Source of the DNA: Inia geoffrensis
Lineage: Eukaryota; Chordata; Mammalia; Artiodactyla; Iniidae
DNA: 64,000 nucleotides
Reading direction: 5' to 3'
Assembly (NCBI GenBank): GCA_036417435.1
Contig: CM070904.1
Location: 16,846,835 to 16,910,834, forward strand
Shown: positions 35,436-47,011 of the stretch, piece by piece
Numbering within the stretch: position 1 is the first letter of the stretch
How the letters are laid out: every line of letters begins with the position of its first letter
The notes under the pieces: generated by a model
The model's input: only the letters and a program-made list of their open reading frames with translations
Database searches by the model: none
Told to the model about the DNA's origin: nothing
Program-made: the position numbers and the translations under genes

Positions 35436-35948
35436 TATACTGAAATAAAATTCCACTGGAAATTCTAACCATATCATAAATATGCTTTTTAGCTCATCGT
35501 TTTCCTATTTTTTTGTAACAAATGCCAGTCCCCACACATACTTGAAATCATTATCCTTAATGTTTCACAAGCTAGACCTCTGTGCTTGTTTTTTAAAGAC
35601 AAGGGTAAAACTAAAATGTAACTCTGCATTAAAACATGCAAAGAGTTAACAAAATGGCATAACATTCACTTATTTTTTTAATAAGAGAAAAATCGTGCCT
35701 AACAGAATTGCATTACTCTCCTTGCACATTGCCTGCAGAAAGGTCTGTCAGTGATATTAATCACTCTGAGAAATACATATCTCAGGGAGCTCTGTTAGAG
35801 TAAACTAAATTTCATTTTTCTGGACTAAAATAGGGAGCAGTTTTTTACCTTCTTAAGCGAAAACATTTGCATTTCAATTGACATTATCTTTTTGAGTTTT
35901 TAAGGTTCTCAGAACCCCTCTCAAAAAGACTTCGACTCCTTAACCGGT
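35436..35948. other. Unassigned sequence
   Basis: No gene or recognised repeat was seen. Confidence 0.5.
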
Positions 35949-35961
35949 TTCTCTTGTTTTT

Positions 35962-36159
35962 TGGGTTTTTTTGCGGTACGCGGGCCTCTCACTGTTGTGG
36001 CCTCTCCTGTTGCGGAGCACAGGCTCCGGACGCGCAATCTCAGTGGCCGTGGCTCACGAGCCCAGCCGCTCTGCGGCATGTGGGATCTTCCCGGACCGGG
36101 GCACGAACCCGTGTCCCCTGCATCGGCAGGCGGACTCTCAACCACTGCGCCACCAGCCC
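35962..36159 (-). mobile_element. CHR-2-type SINE, reverse, with 5' microdeletion and TSD
   Basis: Reverse copy with TSD tctcttgttttt at 35950-35961 and 36160-36171. The head reads ccaccagccc where other copies read ccaccagggaagccc, a 5-bp deletion in the extreme 5' end. Confidence 0.93.
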
Positions 36160-36171
36160 TCTCTTGTTTTT

Positions 36172-36559
36172 AAATGTACTTACCAGTCAGGATGATACTT
36201 GGAAAGCATAGATTTGAAAGTGGTTATTCGATTATTTTAGACTGCTACAAAGAAAATTCTACATCATGAAAGGACATGGTATTGCACCACAAAGAAGAGA
36301 CATATACAGTATTCTCTTCCAATAATAAAAGCACTGATGGGTAGATTCTATGGAACAGAACTGGAAGCCACTGGATTGCCTCCCTTCTTCCTCCTCTGAA
36401 TTCACTTGCAGAAGAAATAAGAAAACTGTCGAAAACAAGTCCACTCCAGAAACATCTCAAAAGCTCTGACCATTAGAAACCATCTAACTTGTCTAGAAGG
36501 CTTAGTCCTAGCTCCTAGAGCTGCAGGCAATGAGGAAAGGCCTCTCAGATTGTGTCAGT
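36172..36559. other. Unassigned sequence
   Basis: No recognised repeat. Overlapping minus frames near 36245-36460 are short and unlike known proteins. Confidence 0.45.
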
Positions 36560-36715
36560 CCCAATGTCCTCATTTCACAGATGGGAGAACTGAGCCTCAA
36601 GAGGTGGAACAATTTGCCCAGGATCTAGGAAGAATAATGGCAGAGTAGTGGCCCCAAACCAAGTCCTTGATTTCTAGTTTACACTGCTTTCAGTGTGTTG
36701 GCTGTATCACTAACA
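36560..36715 (-). mobile_element. MIR SINE, reverse
   Basis: Reverse MIR: cctcatttcacagatgggag, aactgagcctcaagaggtgg, aacaatttgcccaggatct, agtggccccaaaccaagtcc. Confidence 0.6.
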
Positions 36716-36780
36716 TCAGACTGATCACAAAAGTTGCTTCAAGATTCCACACATAGCAAAAGGTGATTAACCTGCTAAGA

Positions 36781-36850
36781 GGTAAGAAGGAAAGAAGGAG
36801 AAGGAAGGAAGAAAGGAAGGAAGGGAAGAAGGGGAAAGAAAGAAAATAAA
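36781..36850 (+). repeat. Polypurine (GGAA/GAAA)n tract
   Basis: About 70 bases of almost pure purine with ggaa and gaaa units. Confidence 0.9.
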
Positions 36851-37174
36851 AAGGGAACTAACTGAGCTGTTTCGATTGACTTCCTCACTTTATGCAAGCT
36901 TTTTTTTTTTTTTTTTTGGTGCCAATCACTGACACTATGATCACCACTTTCCTGTACCTATCTCCTCCGCTAAACCACTAATTCCTAATACTGGCTGCTT
37001 AGAGTAATCATTTGTGAGGCTAATTAAAATTTCAGTTACAAAGGCTCTGCCTAGACTTAATGAAAAAAATCTCCCAGGGAAAGGCCGAGTTGTTTTTACT
37101 TCTAACAAAGTGGTTCTGATGTATGGTAAAGTTGGAGATCTGTAACATTAATATAGTTCCTGAAAAGCAGGGAT
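36851..37174. other. Unassigned sequence with poly-T
   Basis: A poly-T tract at 36901-36918 has no obvious SINE or L1 body attached. Confidence 0.5.
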
Positions 37175-37255
37175 AATTTCTTCATTTTACAACCTGATGC
37201 CTGTCATGAAGTAGGTGTGATAAGTATTTTATAAATTAATGAATACATGAATTGT
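37175..37255 (+). mobile_element. Possible L2 3' end
   Basis: Resembles the L2 terminus: ctgatgcctgtcatgaagta, ggtgtgataagtattt, then aatgaatacatgaat. Confidence 0.4.
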
Positions 37256-37394
37256 TCTCAAATCAGGTAGTAGTAAGGAGCTACAGGAAAGATTCCGACT
37301 TCTGAGATAAAATGAGAAAAGTCATTATGAAAAATGAAAAACTATAATAAATGAAAAGAATCATATAAAATAAAAAACAAATATAAAGCTGGAA

Positions 37395-37545
37395 GAAACT
37401 GTAAAAGTCACTTAATCCATACCCATATTTTAGATATGAAGAAAATGAGATCTAGGGAGGTCAGCATCTCTCCCATAGTCATACAGGTAGTTAGAGAGCT
37501 ATAACCAGGAATTAGGTGTCCTGACTCCTAGCCCTGGAGAGAAAA
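37395..37545 (-). mobile_element. MIR SINE, reverse
   Basis: Reverse MIR: catattttagatatgaagaa, tctagggaggtcagcatc, ccatagtcatacaggtagtt, accaggaattaggtgtcctg. Confidence 0.65.
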
Positions 37546-37579
37546 TTGTAACTGAGATGATCTAGGGTATGTTAGTGGT

Positions 37580-37765
37580 TGTCGGGTGATATCAGGACCA
37601 GCAACATAATATCATCTGGAACCTTGTTAGAAATGCAGAATTTTAGACCACACTGCAGACCTACTGAATTGAAAACTCCGGGAATGGGGCCCAGAGAGCC
37701 ATTTTAATAAACCTCTAGGGGATTCTGAAGCACTCATACTTGAGGACCACAGATCCTAGTAAGAA
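37580..37765. mobile_element. MER5A-like nonautonomous hAT element
   Basis: Matches MER5A: aacataatatcatctggaac, cttgttagaaatgcagaatt, gacctactgaattgaaaact, gggattctgaagcactcat, cttgaggaccacagatc. Confidence 0.75.
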
Positions 37766-37797
37766 TGTCAAGTAGTTTAGCATATGTAGATAACGGT

Positions 37798-38115
37798 TTG
37801 ACAGACCCTCAAAAAGTTACACAGAATTACCATATGACCCAGAAATTCCAATCCTAAGTATATACCCCAAAGAATTGAAAATAGGTAATTAAACAATTAA
37901 CGTACTGTTGGTTTTGGGGAGGTGGAGGGGAATATGGAGCAACTGCTTATTGTGTGTATAGGGTTTTTTTTTTGTGACAATGAAAATATTTTGGAACTAG
38001 ACAGAGGTAGTGATTGTGCAACATTGTCAATGTACTAAATGGCACTGAATTTTCATGTTAAAATTGTTAATTTCATGATATGTAAATTTCAACTCAAGAG
38101 TAATAATGATAATGA
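37798..38115 (+). mobile_element. Old L1 (L1M-type) 3' end
   Basis: Plus-strand L1: ctcaaaaagttacacagaat, taccatatgacccagaaatt, ccaatcctaagtatatac. Then a 3' UTR part: ttttggaactagacagaggt, gtactaaatggcactgaatt, tgtaaatttcaactcaagag. A deletion joins the two parts near 37890. Ends in (AATGAT)n. Confidence 0.75.
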
Positions 38116-38119
38116 TAAT

Positions 38120-39559
38120 AATAATAAAGGATTATTCCCTCTAAAGTTTTTGGAGTGGCCCTCCTCCCAACTTTGTTAATTTCTTTACATGCATGCTCTG
38201 ATCATTACTCAGTTTAAGGGTAATCCTCTGCAGATCTCTCTTCTCTTGTGCTATAGTGAACTCCCCCTGCCTTGCCTCCTCACCCTGCCCCACTCTCAAT
38301 TCTGTCTCTTTAAATCGGGGATACGTCTCGCATCTACCTAGTTTCCTAGTACCTACGTTTTAGCTTGAAAACTCCCTAGATAGTTAACTGGAACAATCTT
38401 GGGCTCACCTCATTTATCTCCTATGTCTCACGTATCATTATCCTGCACAGCCCAAGGTTCAGTGCCAGAAAACCATTGTTTTATGTATGTTATCTAGCTT
38501 TTAGTTTTTGGAGGACATTAAATCCAGTGTCTGTTATCTCTGGTGGCCAGAAACAGTAGCTAACACTTACCTTTTACTGGAGTGTTTCTAAAGCTAGGTT
38601 TGACACCTTTATTCCCAGGTGCTCATTTTGTAAACATATGTACATGCACTTATGCACATACACACAGAGATATTTATCTTTTTAGAGATGTAGGTAAAGT
38701 GTACTACTTAAATGTAAGAGACGCAGATCTAAATATTCCTAAAGTTGGAGAAGCATACATGCATATACCCACTATGACACTTCAAATTACATTTTATTCA
38801 CTCTAGCAACAAGAATTCATAGTACCATAAGGCTTTTATCTCAATGAGTACCATCATTGGAGCTCTTCTTAGAGCTCAAAGGATGCTCTCTAATTAGATT
38901 CCGCTGCTAAAAGTAGAAGAAAATAAGAAAGTACATCTGTACATGCAGCCCATTCATGATACTTTAGATGTTAATCCTAATGGGTCAATGAAGTCCATGG
39001 GTTCTTCAGTATTCTAAGGGAATCAGACTGCCAAGGACAAACATTTTATATTGACTAGGAACAGTGACTGACAATAATGGAACACATATTAAGAGAAAGG
39101 ATACCAATTAAAAAAGAATGTTCACCAGGGCAACATATATTTGATGAGCTAATCCTGTTCAATGGGTATATGGAGCACAGAGCCATCTTTCCTCAAAGGG
39201 CCACATGAATCTATATTCTAAGTTATTTTAAAGGATTGCTTTTAACATGAAGAATGGCATGTCACTCCTGGAAGTATGTTTTCTGGTTGTGTTATTCTTG
39301 TTCTCAAAATTATTTGCTTCGTAATCTGATTTTTTTTTAAAGCACCCAGTACAACTTGTAGGAAAAAAATTTTCAACCAATCAATTTCAGAGCACAATTG
39401 CAGGAGTAACCTTTTATTAATTTGTCCCAGGCAGGCACCTCTTTTGGGTCATCCCCCCACCACTCCCTAACTGTGATAAGGGAGCAAGGGGATCACAACT
39501 GCAGATGAATCCATGGAGGCTTACTGTTCCTAAACACCCTGTGTTCTTTCCTGTCTCTG
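38120..39559. other. Unassigned sequence
   Basis: No gene or clear repeat was seen. Confidence 0.5.
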
Positions 39560-39710
39560 TGGCTTTATAATTGCTGTGTCCCTACCTAGAAGACATTCCA
39601 TACTTTCCCCATTCTAGGTAAACTTATTCATCTTTCAAGACCTGTTATTAGTGTCATCTTTTAAATAGAACCCTCTCCAATTTCCTAGTGAATTAAGTAA
39701 CACAGCCTTC
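39560..39710 (+). mobile_element. Possible L2 fragment
   Basis: Weak resemblance to L2: tacctagaagacattccata, cttattcatctttcaagacc, agaaccctctccaatttcc. Confidence 0.3.
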
Positions 39711-41558
39711 ACTAAACCACTACACCAAAGAGATAATTTCATTGCATTACAGATTTGATTTAGGGGCTAGTTCCCCCTACCCCCCCAACTTCTGAGCTTC
39801 TGGAAAGTCTGAGCCTTGTTTATGTTAGAACATCTTTGGATGTTCTGCCTCCCAGTGCATAATAGACCTTTGAGAAATAATTGCTGGAATGAAAATAGGA
39901 GGCAAAGAGAAAAATGGATACAAAAAGGGGAAATGAATGAACACCTTATTGTAGGTATTAGGCAGTTCAAAGATAAGAGAATATCCTACTTCTGACATTT
40001 ACACAATTGAACAACTCAGATCACCAACATCTGGCCACAACATCTGAATTAAGATGATTTTGATAAGCCCATGCATTACAGAAAGTTCAGAACTTCAAAT
40101 AGCAGAGGAAATTCTAACATGAGATAATCTGACAATGATTTTAAATCAATGCTATAAAACCTGAATATATGGAATAAATATACAGAGATTTTTACTATGA
40201 AAGAAGTATTACCTAAAGAATCAGAAAGATTAATAACAGTTAATGATCTCTCCATTGATTATTCTTATGTTGGTTGATTTTAATGTTAAATAAAAATACA
40301 TAATTCTCTCACTGGGTACCAAGGAGAAACCTGGAAATCATAGAAGATACTGAAACTAGTTTACAATCTAGTTGAGGTGATAATACATATTGTCTTTAAA
40401 AAAGATTTTAAATAAGCGTTCAACTTGATATAAAGAACAAAAACTAAGACTTTACTTCCAGCCTTGAACTACTCATGTCTACCTTGGTAAACTATGAGGA
40501 AGTAATTCCCCTCCATGGGACTCACTGACAGTATGAAGGCCTAAGTACCCTCCAGCTAGAATATTCATACACAAAAATATATCATCATGATTGAAATCAA
40601 ATGTAAAAATATTGAGAGGATGTTAACAAAGAAGAAATTGAGCTATGGGAGCTAAACTGATAAGGAAACCCTGAAGGGTTACATTGTACTTAGAAACACA
40701 AGCACAGGGGTCATGATTGTGACTATACTCTAATAGCCATTGATAGGCACTGCAGTTTTTCACATAAAGCAAAAAAGTTTGTTCACTCACAACAGCACCC
40801 ATCAGACTGTCTACAAAATATGGAGAAAAGTTGCCATGTACCCAAAAATGACCATTCATCCGATGATGGCTATCTGTGTGTTATTTAAGTTGAGCTATAT
40901 CTGAAGTTAGTCTCAGATTAACTTTTGCTGCCTTTGCTCTCAAATATTTAAAGAAACACTTTCTACACTTTAAGAAATACTTGCATACTTGAAAACGTGC
41001 CAGTATTTATCAAAGCAACCTCAACAATACGCTAATTATTGCCTTGACTGAGTCTATCATTTTCTTCTCAAATATGTTGCACATTCAGGAGCAATGATGA
41101 CCTGTCAGGATACAGGGTTAGATGGACTGGTTTTGTTTAAAAGGCAGTGATAGCTAATGTTTATCTCACTAAACATTGAATTATTTCCTGTTATATGTAT
41201 GGAATAATCTCTTTCTGATCAGCTTTCATCATTGAATATGGTAACCAAGATAATTTAATTTGCTATTTTGAGTTCACTATGCCACAAATTCGCAGGTTTT
41301 TCAATTAGCAGTATTTATCTTGGCCTAAAAATAAAAGAAAATCCAGAGATTTAGATCTCAAAAGTTATATAGCAATTTAAAGCAGTTGGCTTTGAAACAC
41401 AAACTCACTTGAGCATCTGTTGCTCACAGGTAACTACATTTACTCAACCCAAAGTGAGCATTTACTGGTAAAAAACTTAACTCCAATTGACTCTCTCCCT
41501 TTCCACCATTCTCAAGTATTTTCATTTCTGAACAAAATGCATTTAATGAAATTTTGAT
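39711..41558. other. Unassigned sequence
   Basis: About 1.8 kb with no exon or repeat I recognise. The frame at 40623-40859 (minus) is short and lacks a known domain. Confidence 0.5.
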
Positions 41559-41573
41559 CTTTTCTGAATTCTT

Positions 41574-41779
41574 CTTTATTTATTTTTGGCTTTGTTGGGT
41601 CTTCGTTGCTATGCACAAGCTTTCTCTAGTTGTGGCTTGCGAGTTCTAGAGCTCAGGCTCAGTACTTGTGGCTCATGGGCTTACTTGCTCCGCGGCATGT
41701 GGGATCTTCCCAGACCAGGGCTCAAACCCGTTTCCCCTGCATTGGCAGGCAGACTCTTAACCACTGCGGAAGGAAGTCC
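41574..41779 (-). mobile_element. CHR-1-type SINE, reverse, internally deleted, with TSD
   Basis: Reverse CHR-1 body, shorter than the copies at 35104 and 62127 because of internal deletion. TSD cttttctgaattctt at 41559-41573 and 41780-41794. Confidence 0.92.
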
Positions 41780-41794
41780 CTTTTCTGAATTCTT

Positions 41795-43439
41795 AAGCAA
41801 AATAAGAAGGCTTATTTTAGGAAATTACCAAAGCTTTTCTTTTTTTTTTTTTACCTTTTATTCTGTGACGGAATAATAGCAAACTACAAGTGATAACACC
41901 TAAGGAAAGAAATCATGGCAATTACCTGAATCATTCTTTTTTGGAAAATTAACAAATCTATGAAATGGTAATCTCTGAACACTCATATGTTTCAAGTAAA
42001 GTGTTTAATAGTTTTTTCTTAACCTCCTCTTGTAAAAGTTCCTCCTAATACAATTTAATCAATTTTCCCACACTAAGATTCAGAAAGAGAGCTTTTATTA
42101 AAAGAGAGAGCTCAATTTTTACCAAGTTCTATGTAGTGTGTAATTAAGTTCAGTAAAAATTAGAAATTACTATTCAATTCAAAAATCAATGACTCAAATC
42201 TCTAAAATGCAATGCTATCTCTAAATAAATCAGTTATTGAAAAATGAGGATCGTTATAGTCTAATAATATGGTGAAGGGCTATGCCATCCATAAATGCCT
42301 GTTTCTATCATTACTGATGATCAATAATATGGATTTGACATAAGCATTTTATTTTATTTATTTCTTACAGTTGTTTTCTAGCCAGTCTCTTCAATTTATA
42401 GATGAAATCAATTATGATTTCTGTAGTGGAATGTTCCAACTGTATATTGAGAAATTCAGATATTTTGGAACTGTCTGAGAGATTGTTGAGCTACTCTGAT
42501 GATAATTTCTTGAAACGACAATGCAAAGTCAATTGAAAGAGGACCTCTTCTGAGCAAAGAGCTTTATACCTAATGATGGCTTATCCATCAGAGAGAGAGT
42601 GAAAAGGTAAACCACATCATTGTTTTTGCCAATAGTATTTATTTCCTAAGGTAAGTGTCACAAAATTCATATCCGCTGGGTGGGCAGGATCTTTTCATTA
42701 AACTCTGTCTCACATACAAGGTTAAATATCACTGCTGTGGGATTTCTCTGGTGGAGTGTAACGCGCAAGGAAGAGATTCACACTCTCCCATTCAGGTTTT
42801 TATAAAATTGTAAAATTCTAATTGTTTGAGGCATCAAACAGCTCATAAATATTTTACATGAAAGAAAATCTCATGAATAGTTGCAGAACGTTTTCAGGAT
42901 TTGTCATGTCTGGAAAAGCAATGACAGCTATAAGGGGGGCAATTGCTGGGAATTTTATTGGTAGAACCTGGAAGGGAAGCATGGAAGCATCTCTGACCCC
43001 AAGGCTAATACCGCTAACTCAGGGGGTACCATTCATGTTGAGATCTATGTAAATGGTGTCCCTGGTGCTCAAGTGAAATTCCTATTAAGAACTCTCTAAA
43101 TTCCTGAGGCAAGAGAGGATCTCCGCAGAGGGTTGGAGTTCCTATGAGGGCACATGGAAATCAAAAGGGAGAAAGATTCCAATGACACTTTAAACAGCAG
43201 GTGCTTCCAACAATGTTTTCATCCTAAGCTTCTGAAACCTTTCTTCCTGGAGTTCATTTCATTTTCGAAGGCCTGAGAGTAGACCCAGAAATGCAGGGTA
43301 AAATTAAGTTCTTGGGATGTTTCCAAAAAAATACTCAGGTTTTCCAATACAGCAAAGGGGGACTGAGGCTGAGGTTGAGACAAAATCCCTGTCTCATAGC
43401 TGATTTTGTCACAAACTCCTCATTGCCCTGGTGACTGCC
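41795..43439. other. Unassigned sequence
   Basis: No recognised repeat across about 1.6 kb. The stretch 42700-43350 is less AT-rich than its surroundings and holds a 64-codon frame (42858-43052), but it has no coding signature I can support. Confidence 0.45.
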
Positions 43440-43570
43440 TGTGACCATATCTGTGCATCCATTTTTTTTCTTCTCTGTAACATGGAACTACCAAATGGCA
43501 TCACTGTAAAATACTTATGAGATAGTAAATGCAAATCACTATAAGCATTATAAGGTGTCATAAAATAAAT
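43440..43570 (+). mobile_element. Possible MIR fragment
   Basis: Weak MIR match: cttctctgtaacatggaact, cactgtaaaatacttatgag, atagtaaatgcaaatcact. Confidence 0.35.
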
Positions 43571-44652
43571 GTAATTTTCCATTTAAAAGTCCACTTGTCA
43601 GCCACTGGTTTGGATATTATGAATACATTTTAATATATCAGCGTATTTGATGTATGACTTATGGTCAAGGTAATGGTGACAGAATTCATGCAGAGGGAAG
43701 TTAGGAGTCATTTTTATTTCTACAGTAGTCTATAGACTATCTTCTAATTGTGGATTTCATTAGTAGCTGCTAATTCAAGAAAAATTCTTCCCATTCCTTT
43801 AATGTAATATTTAATTATCAGCATTCATAAGAATATTGACTACCAGAATACCAAGATTGTATTCTGTTACAAGCTGAGATCATTGGCTTGTTAATGTTCC
43901 TCTTCAATATAATCTGAGAAAAATTGAAGTATGGAAGTTCAATTTGTCTGAAATCGGAAGAGTGTGAAATATTAAGCTTGGATCACAAGTTTCTGAGACT
44001 AAACTTAGAATTCCTGGTCCACAAAAGCCTTTCTATGTGATCATAGGAAATGCTTACTTCCTCTTCGCTTTTTATTTCTTCCATCTTTCAAATCAGAACT
44101 ATAATGCTTATCACTATGTATGTATATATAGTCTCTCACTTTCAACCATGATAATGGAGCATATAAGAGATTCATTCTACCTGTGAGAGAAACTATAAAG
44201 GATGGATAAAATATGTAAACAACCATCTGATGTTACAGGAGAGCAATCAGGGTAGGCAGGAGCAAGGAAGCACAGCAAGGGAAGTCCCTATTCACTTCTG
44301 TTTTTGTGTTAGAAAATTTGCCAATCACATTTTAGGGAAATGAAAGCCATGGTAGCCTAAAGATATGGGCACTCAAACTGGGGAAGGGAGACAGTCTGGA
44401 GTTTGGGGTTCCTAGAATGGCAAAAACTTAAGGGGCAAAAGCACCAGAGGCAGGAAACCAAAAAGAAATGAGCCGAGAACTGTAGGTAATGTCCTACTGT
44501 GGGCATTGTGCAATTCTTACACTGTGTGTGTTTCAAGCTGAGACTCCTAAAAAGCAAGTGAAGAGAGTATCTGAAGAGCTAAAAAGCTTAGAAAATAATT
44601 TGGCGGTCTAGCTACAAAGAAGTTAAAATTCAGGACTGGCCATGGAAGTGAA
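43571..44652. other. Unassigned sequence
   Basis: No gene or recognised repeat was seen. Confidence 0.5.
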
Positions 44653-44704
44653 AAAGAGAGAAAGAAAGGGAGGGAGGGAGGGAGGGAGGGAGGAAGGGAG
44701 GAAG
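44653..44704 (+). repeat. (GGGA)n polypurine tract
   Basis: About six gggagg/gagg units flanked by gaaa units. The plus strand carries more than four runs of three guanines with one-base spacers, a G-quadruplex-capable pattern. Confidence 0.9.
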
Positions 44705-44984
44705 ATTTTCAGGTGATACATAAAAGGGCTATACTTTATGAGTGGGGCTACATCCTAAGAGTAAGAGCAAACTAAAATCAGACATCCCTATTAAAACTGG
44801 AAACAAAGACTCCACTGGAATAAGGTGATTTATCTATACTCTATCCCCCTGCCAGAGTAAAATTAAACACGCTCTGGAAAAAGATAGCTTCATCCAAAGC
44901 ATAGAAGATGCAATATTTAGTGAAAAATTAATAGGCATGCCAAGAAACAGAATCAAATAACCAAAAAATCAAGAGTAAAAATAA

Positions 44985-45890
44985 GTAATAGAAAAATACC
45001 TGAGTGATCCAGATATTAGAGATATCAGAAAAGAACCTTACAGTAATTATGTTTGATGTGTTTAGAAAATAAAGAAAAAGACAAAGAATTCAGCAGGAAA
45101 CTGAAAACAATTCTGGAAATTCTAGAACTGAAAATAAATTCACAAAATTTAAGAATTCAAGAGATAAGTTTGATAGAATGAGAATATAAAAAGATATTCA
45201 CATAACTAACATTAGAGAAATTAAAATTAAGAACAAAATGTGGTATCACATCACACCTATTCAAATGGAAACTATTAATTAAAAAAACACTGATAATATG
45301 ATGAAAGAAATTAGTGTTGGTACTGGTGGTGAGCATGTAAGTTACTACTGCAACCACTGCTCAGGAATACTTTTGGTAGTAACTACTAAAGCTAAACACA
45401 CACAATTTTATTCTAAAATTTTCCAAAATATATTTACATGAGTGTTGATAGCAGTGTTATTCATCATAGCCCTAAACTAGCAATGATCCAATTGCTTATC
45501 AATGTTGGAATAAATAAATTGTGGCATGTTTATTAATGGACTAAAATACAGCAATAAAAATAAAGAAATTCTGATACACACAACAACGTGGATAAATCTG
45601 ACGGAAATGATGTTGAGTTAAGGAACCCAGTTGGAAAAGTATTGGATACTATATAATTCCTTATGTGAAATTCAAAAACAGACAATACCAATTTATGGTT
45701 AAAAGTCACAGAATAAGTTACATCTACAGGATGGGAATTAACTGGGAGAAAAAGAAAAGGAAGTTTCTGATGTGCTAATCTTGTTGTTTACTTTTACCTA
45801 GGTGATCATTATAAATGTGTATACATTTGAAAAAATTCATTTGTGCAGTTAACTTTATATTATGTTTCACTTTAAAAGTTTACAAAAATT
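44985..45890 (+). mobile_element. Old L1 with ORF1 joined to the ORF2 3' end
   Basis: The part up to about 45190 resembles the L1M ORF1 start (cagatattagagatatcaga, ggaaattctagaactgaaaa). From about 45195 it jumps to the ORF2 C-terminal region: tcacatcacacctattcaaa, gttattcatcatagccctaa, ggaataaataaattgtggca, tacagcaataaaaataaaga, acaacgtggataaatctga. A 3' UTR follows to about 45890. Both parts are plus strand, so the middle of the element has been lost. L1-like words may begin as early as 44800. Confidence 0.7.
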
Positions 45891-45894
45891 ATGA

Positions 45895-46672
45895 CGAATT
45901 CAGTCATATGGAAGCACTTGAAAAAGTAAACATAATACTATTTTTGTCTGCTTGCTATTTCTGATGCCCAGTTTCACATTCAAAGCTCCCAAAAGAAATA
46001 AATGAATAGTCCTCTTGAGGCAGAAAAGCAGGATTTCTCTGAAGACATCTCTCATCTTTGAAGTGTCAGGTGTCCCCACAGTGTAAACTGTCAATATTGG
46101 ATAGACTAAAACTGATTTTAAATTTTAAAATGTCATTTCAATTCACCTTCTCTCAACTCAGAATTATGTGCAGAAAAAGACATTTTGTTTGCCTAAGGAG
46201 CAGGTCACTGGAACCTTACAAAGTCCCTCTGAAAGGTGAAAAATCATTTTATATCTGGGGAACCCAATATTTATTTGAGCCAACAGAGTAGTCTGGGGCA
46301 TAACAATGAAATATTTGGTTCAAATGGTGTTAAATAAAGGACAGAAATGACACACACACACGGGAATCTGGATGAACACTTTACTGAAGTGTGTGGCTTT
46401 CACAGCTATTCCTTCACTTATTATAGATCTTTCTCCTCTTCCGTCGTTAATGAGTAATCAATACTCTAAATGAAGAACAGCCTCTCTGTACAATATTAAG
46501 GCACATGAACCCATGCTCCTCAAAATATATTTTTGTTGACGTTTTCCCCTGAATCTTCGATGCCTAAAACCATTTTTGGATGTATCAGGATTGAAATCAC
46601 CAATATAATAGATTAATTTCACTCTAGATAATTTTATGACTGGAAAGGACCTGAGAAATATTCCTCTTCTAT
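45895..46672. other. Unassigned sequence
   Basis: No gene or clear repeat. A short cacacacaca lies at 46351-46361. Confidence 0.5.
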
Positions 46673-46685
46673 CCCCTTGTTTTTT

Positions 46686-46875
46686 TTTTTTTTGGGCCCC
46701 TCACTGCTGCGGCCTCTCCCATTGCGGAGCACAGGGTCCGGGCGCGCAGGCTCAGCGGCCACGGCTCACGGGCCCAGCCGCTCCGCGGCATGTGGGATCC
46801 TCCCAGACCGGGGCACGAACCTGCGTGCCCTGCATCGGCAGGCGGACTCTCAACCACTGCGCCACCAGGGAAGCC
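46686..46875 (-). mobile_element. CHR-2-type SINE, reverse, with 13-bp TSD
   Basis: The TSD ccccttgtttttt lies at 46673-46685 and 46876-46888. The tail-proximal part lacks the gcggtacgc found in the other copies, a short 3' deletion. Confidence 0.93.
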
Positions 46876-46992
46876 CCCCTTGTTTTTTTAATATTAAATG
46901 ATGTGAGGTAGGTGAGCTAAGTTTATGAAGTTCACACAGCTTTTTGATGCTAACAATAGAAACTTATTTTCTGATCACTTTCCTTGTTTGTT

Positions 46993-47011
46993 TGTTGTTG
47001 TTGTTGTTGTT
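46993..47011 (+). repeat. (GTT)n short repeat
   Basis: Six gtt units preceded by ttgtttg. Confidence 0.85.

Noticed and set aside
42740..42775. Possible SINE head (gggatttctctggtggag)
   Set aside because: Only about 18 bp of resemblance. No body, tail or TSD follows.
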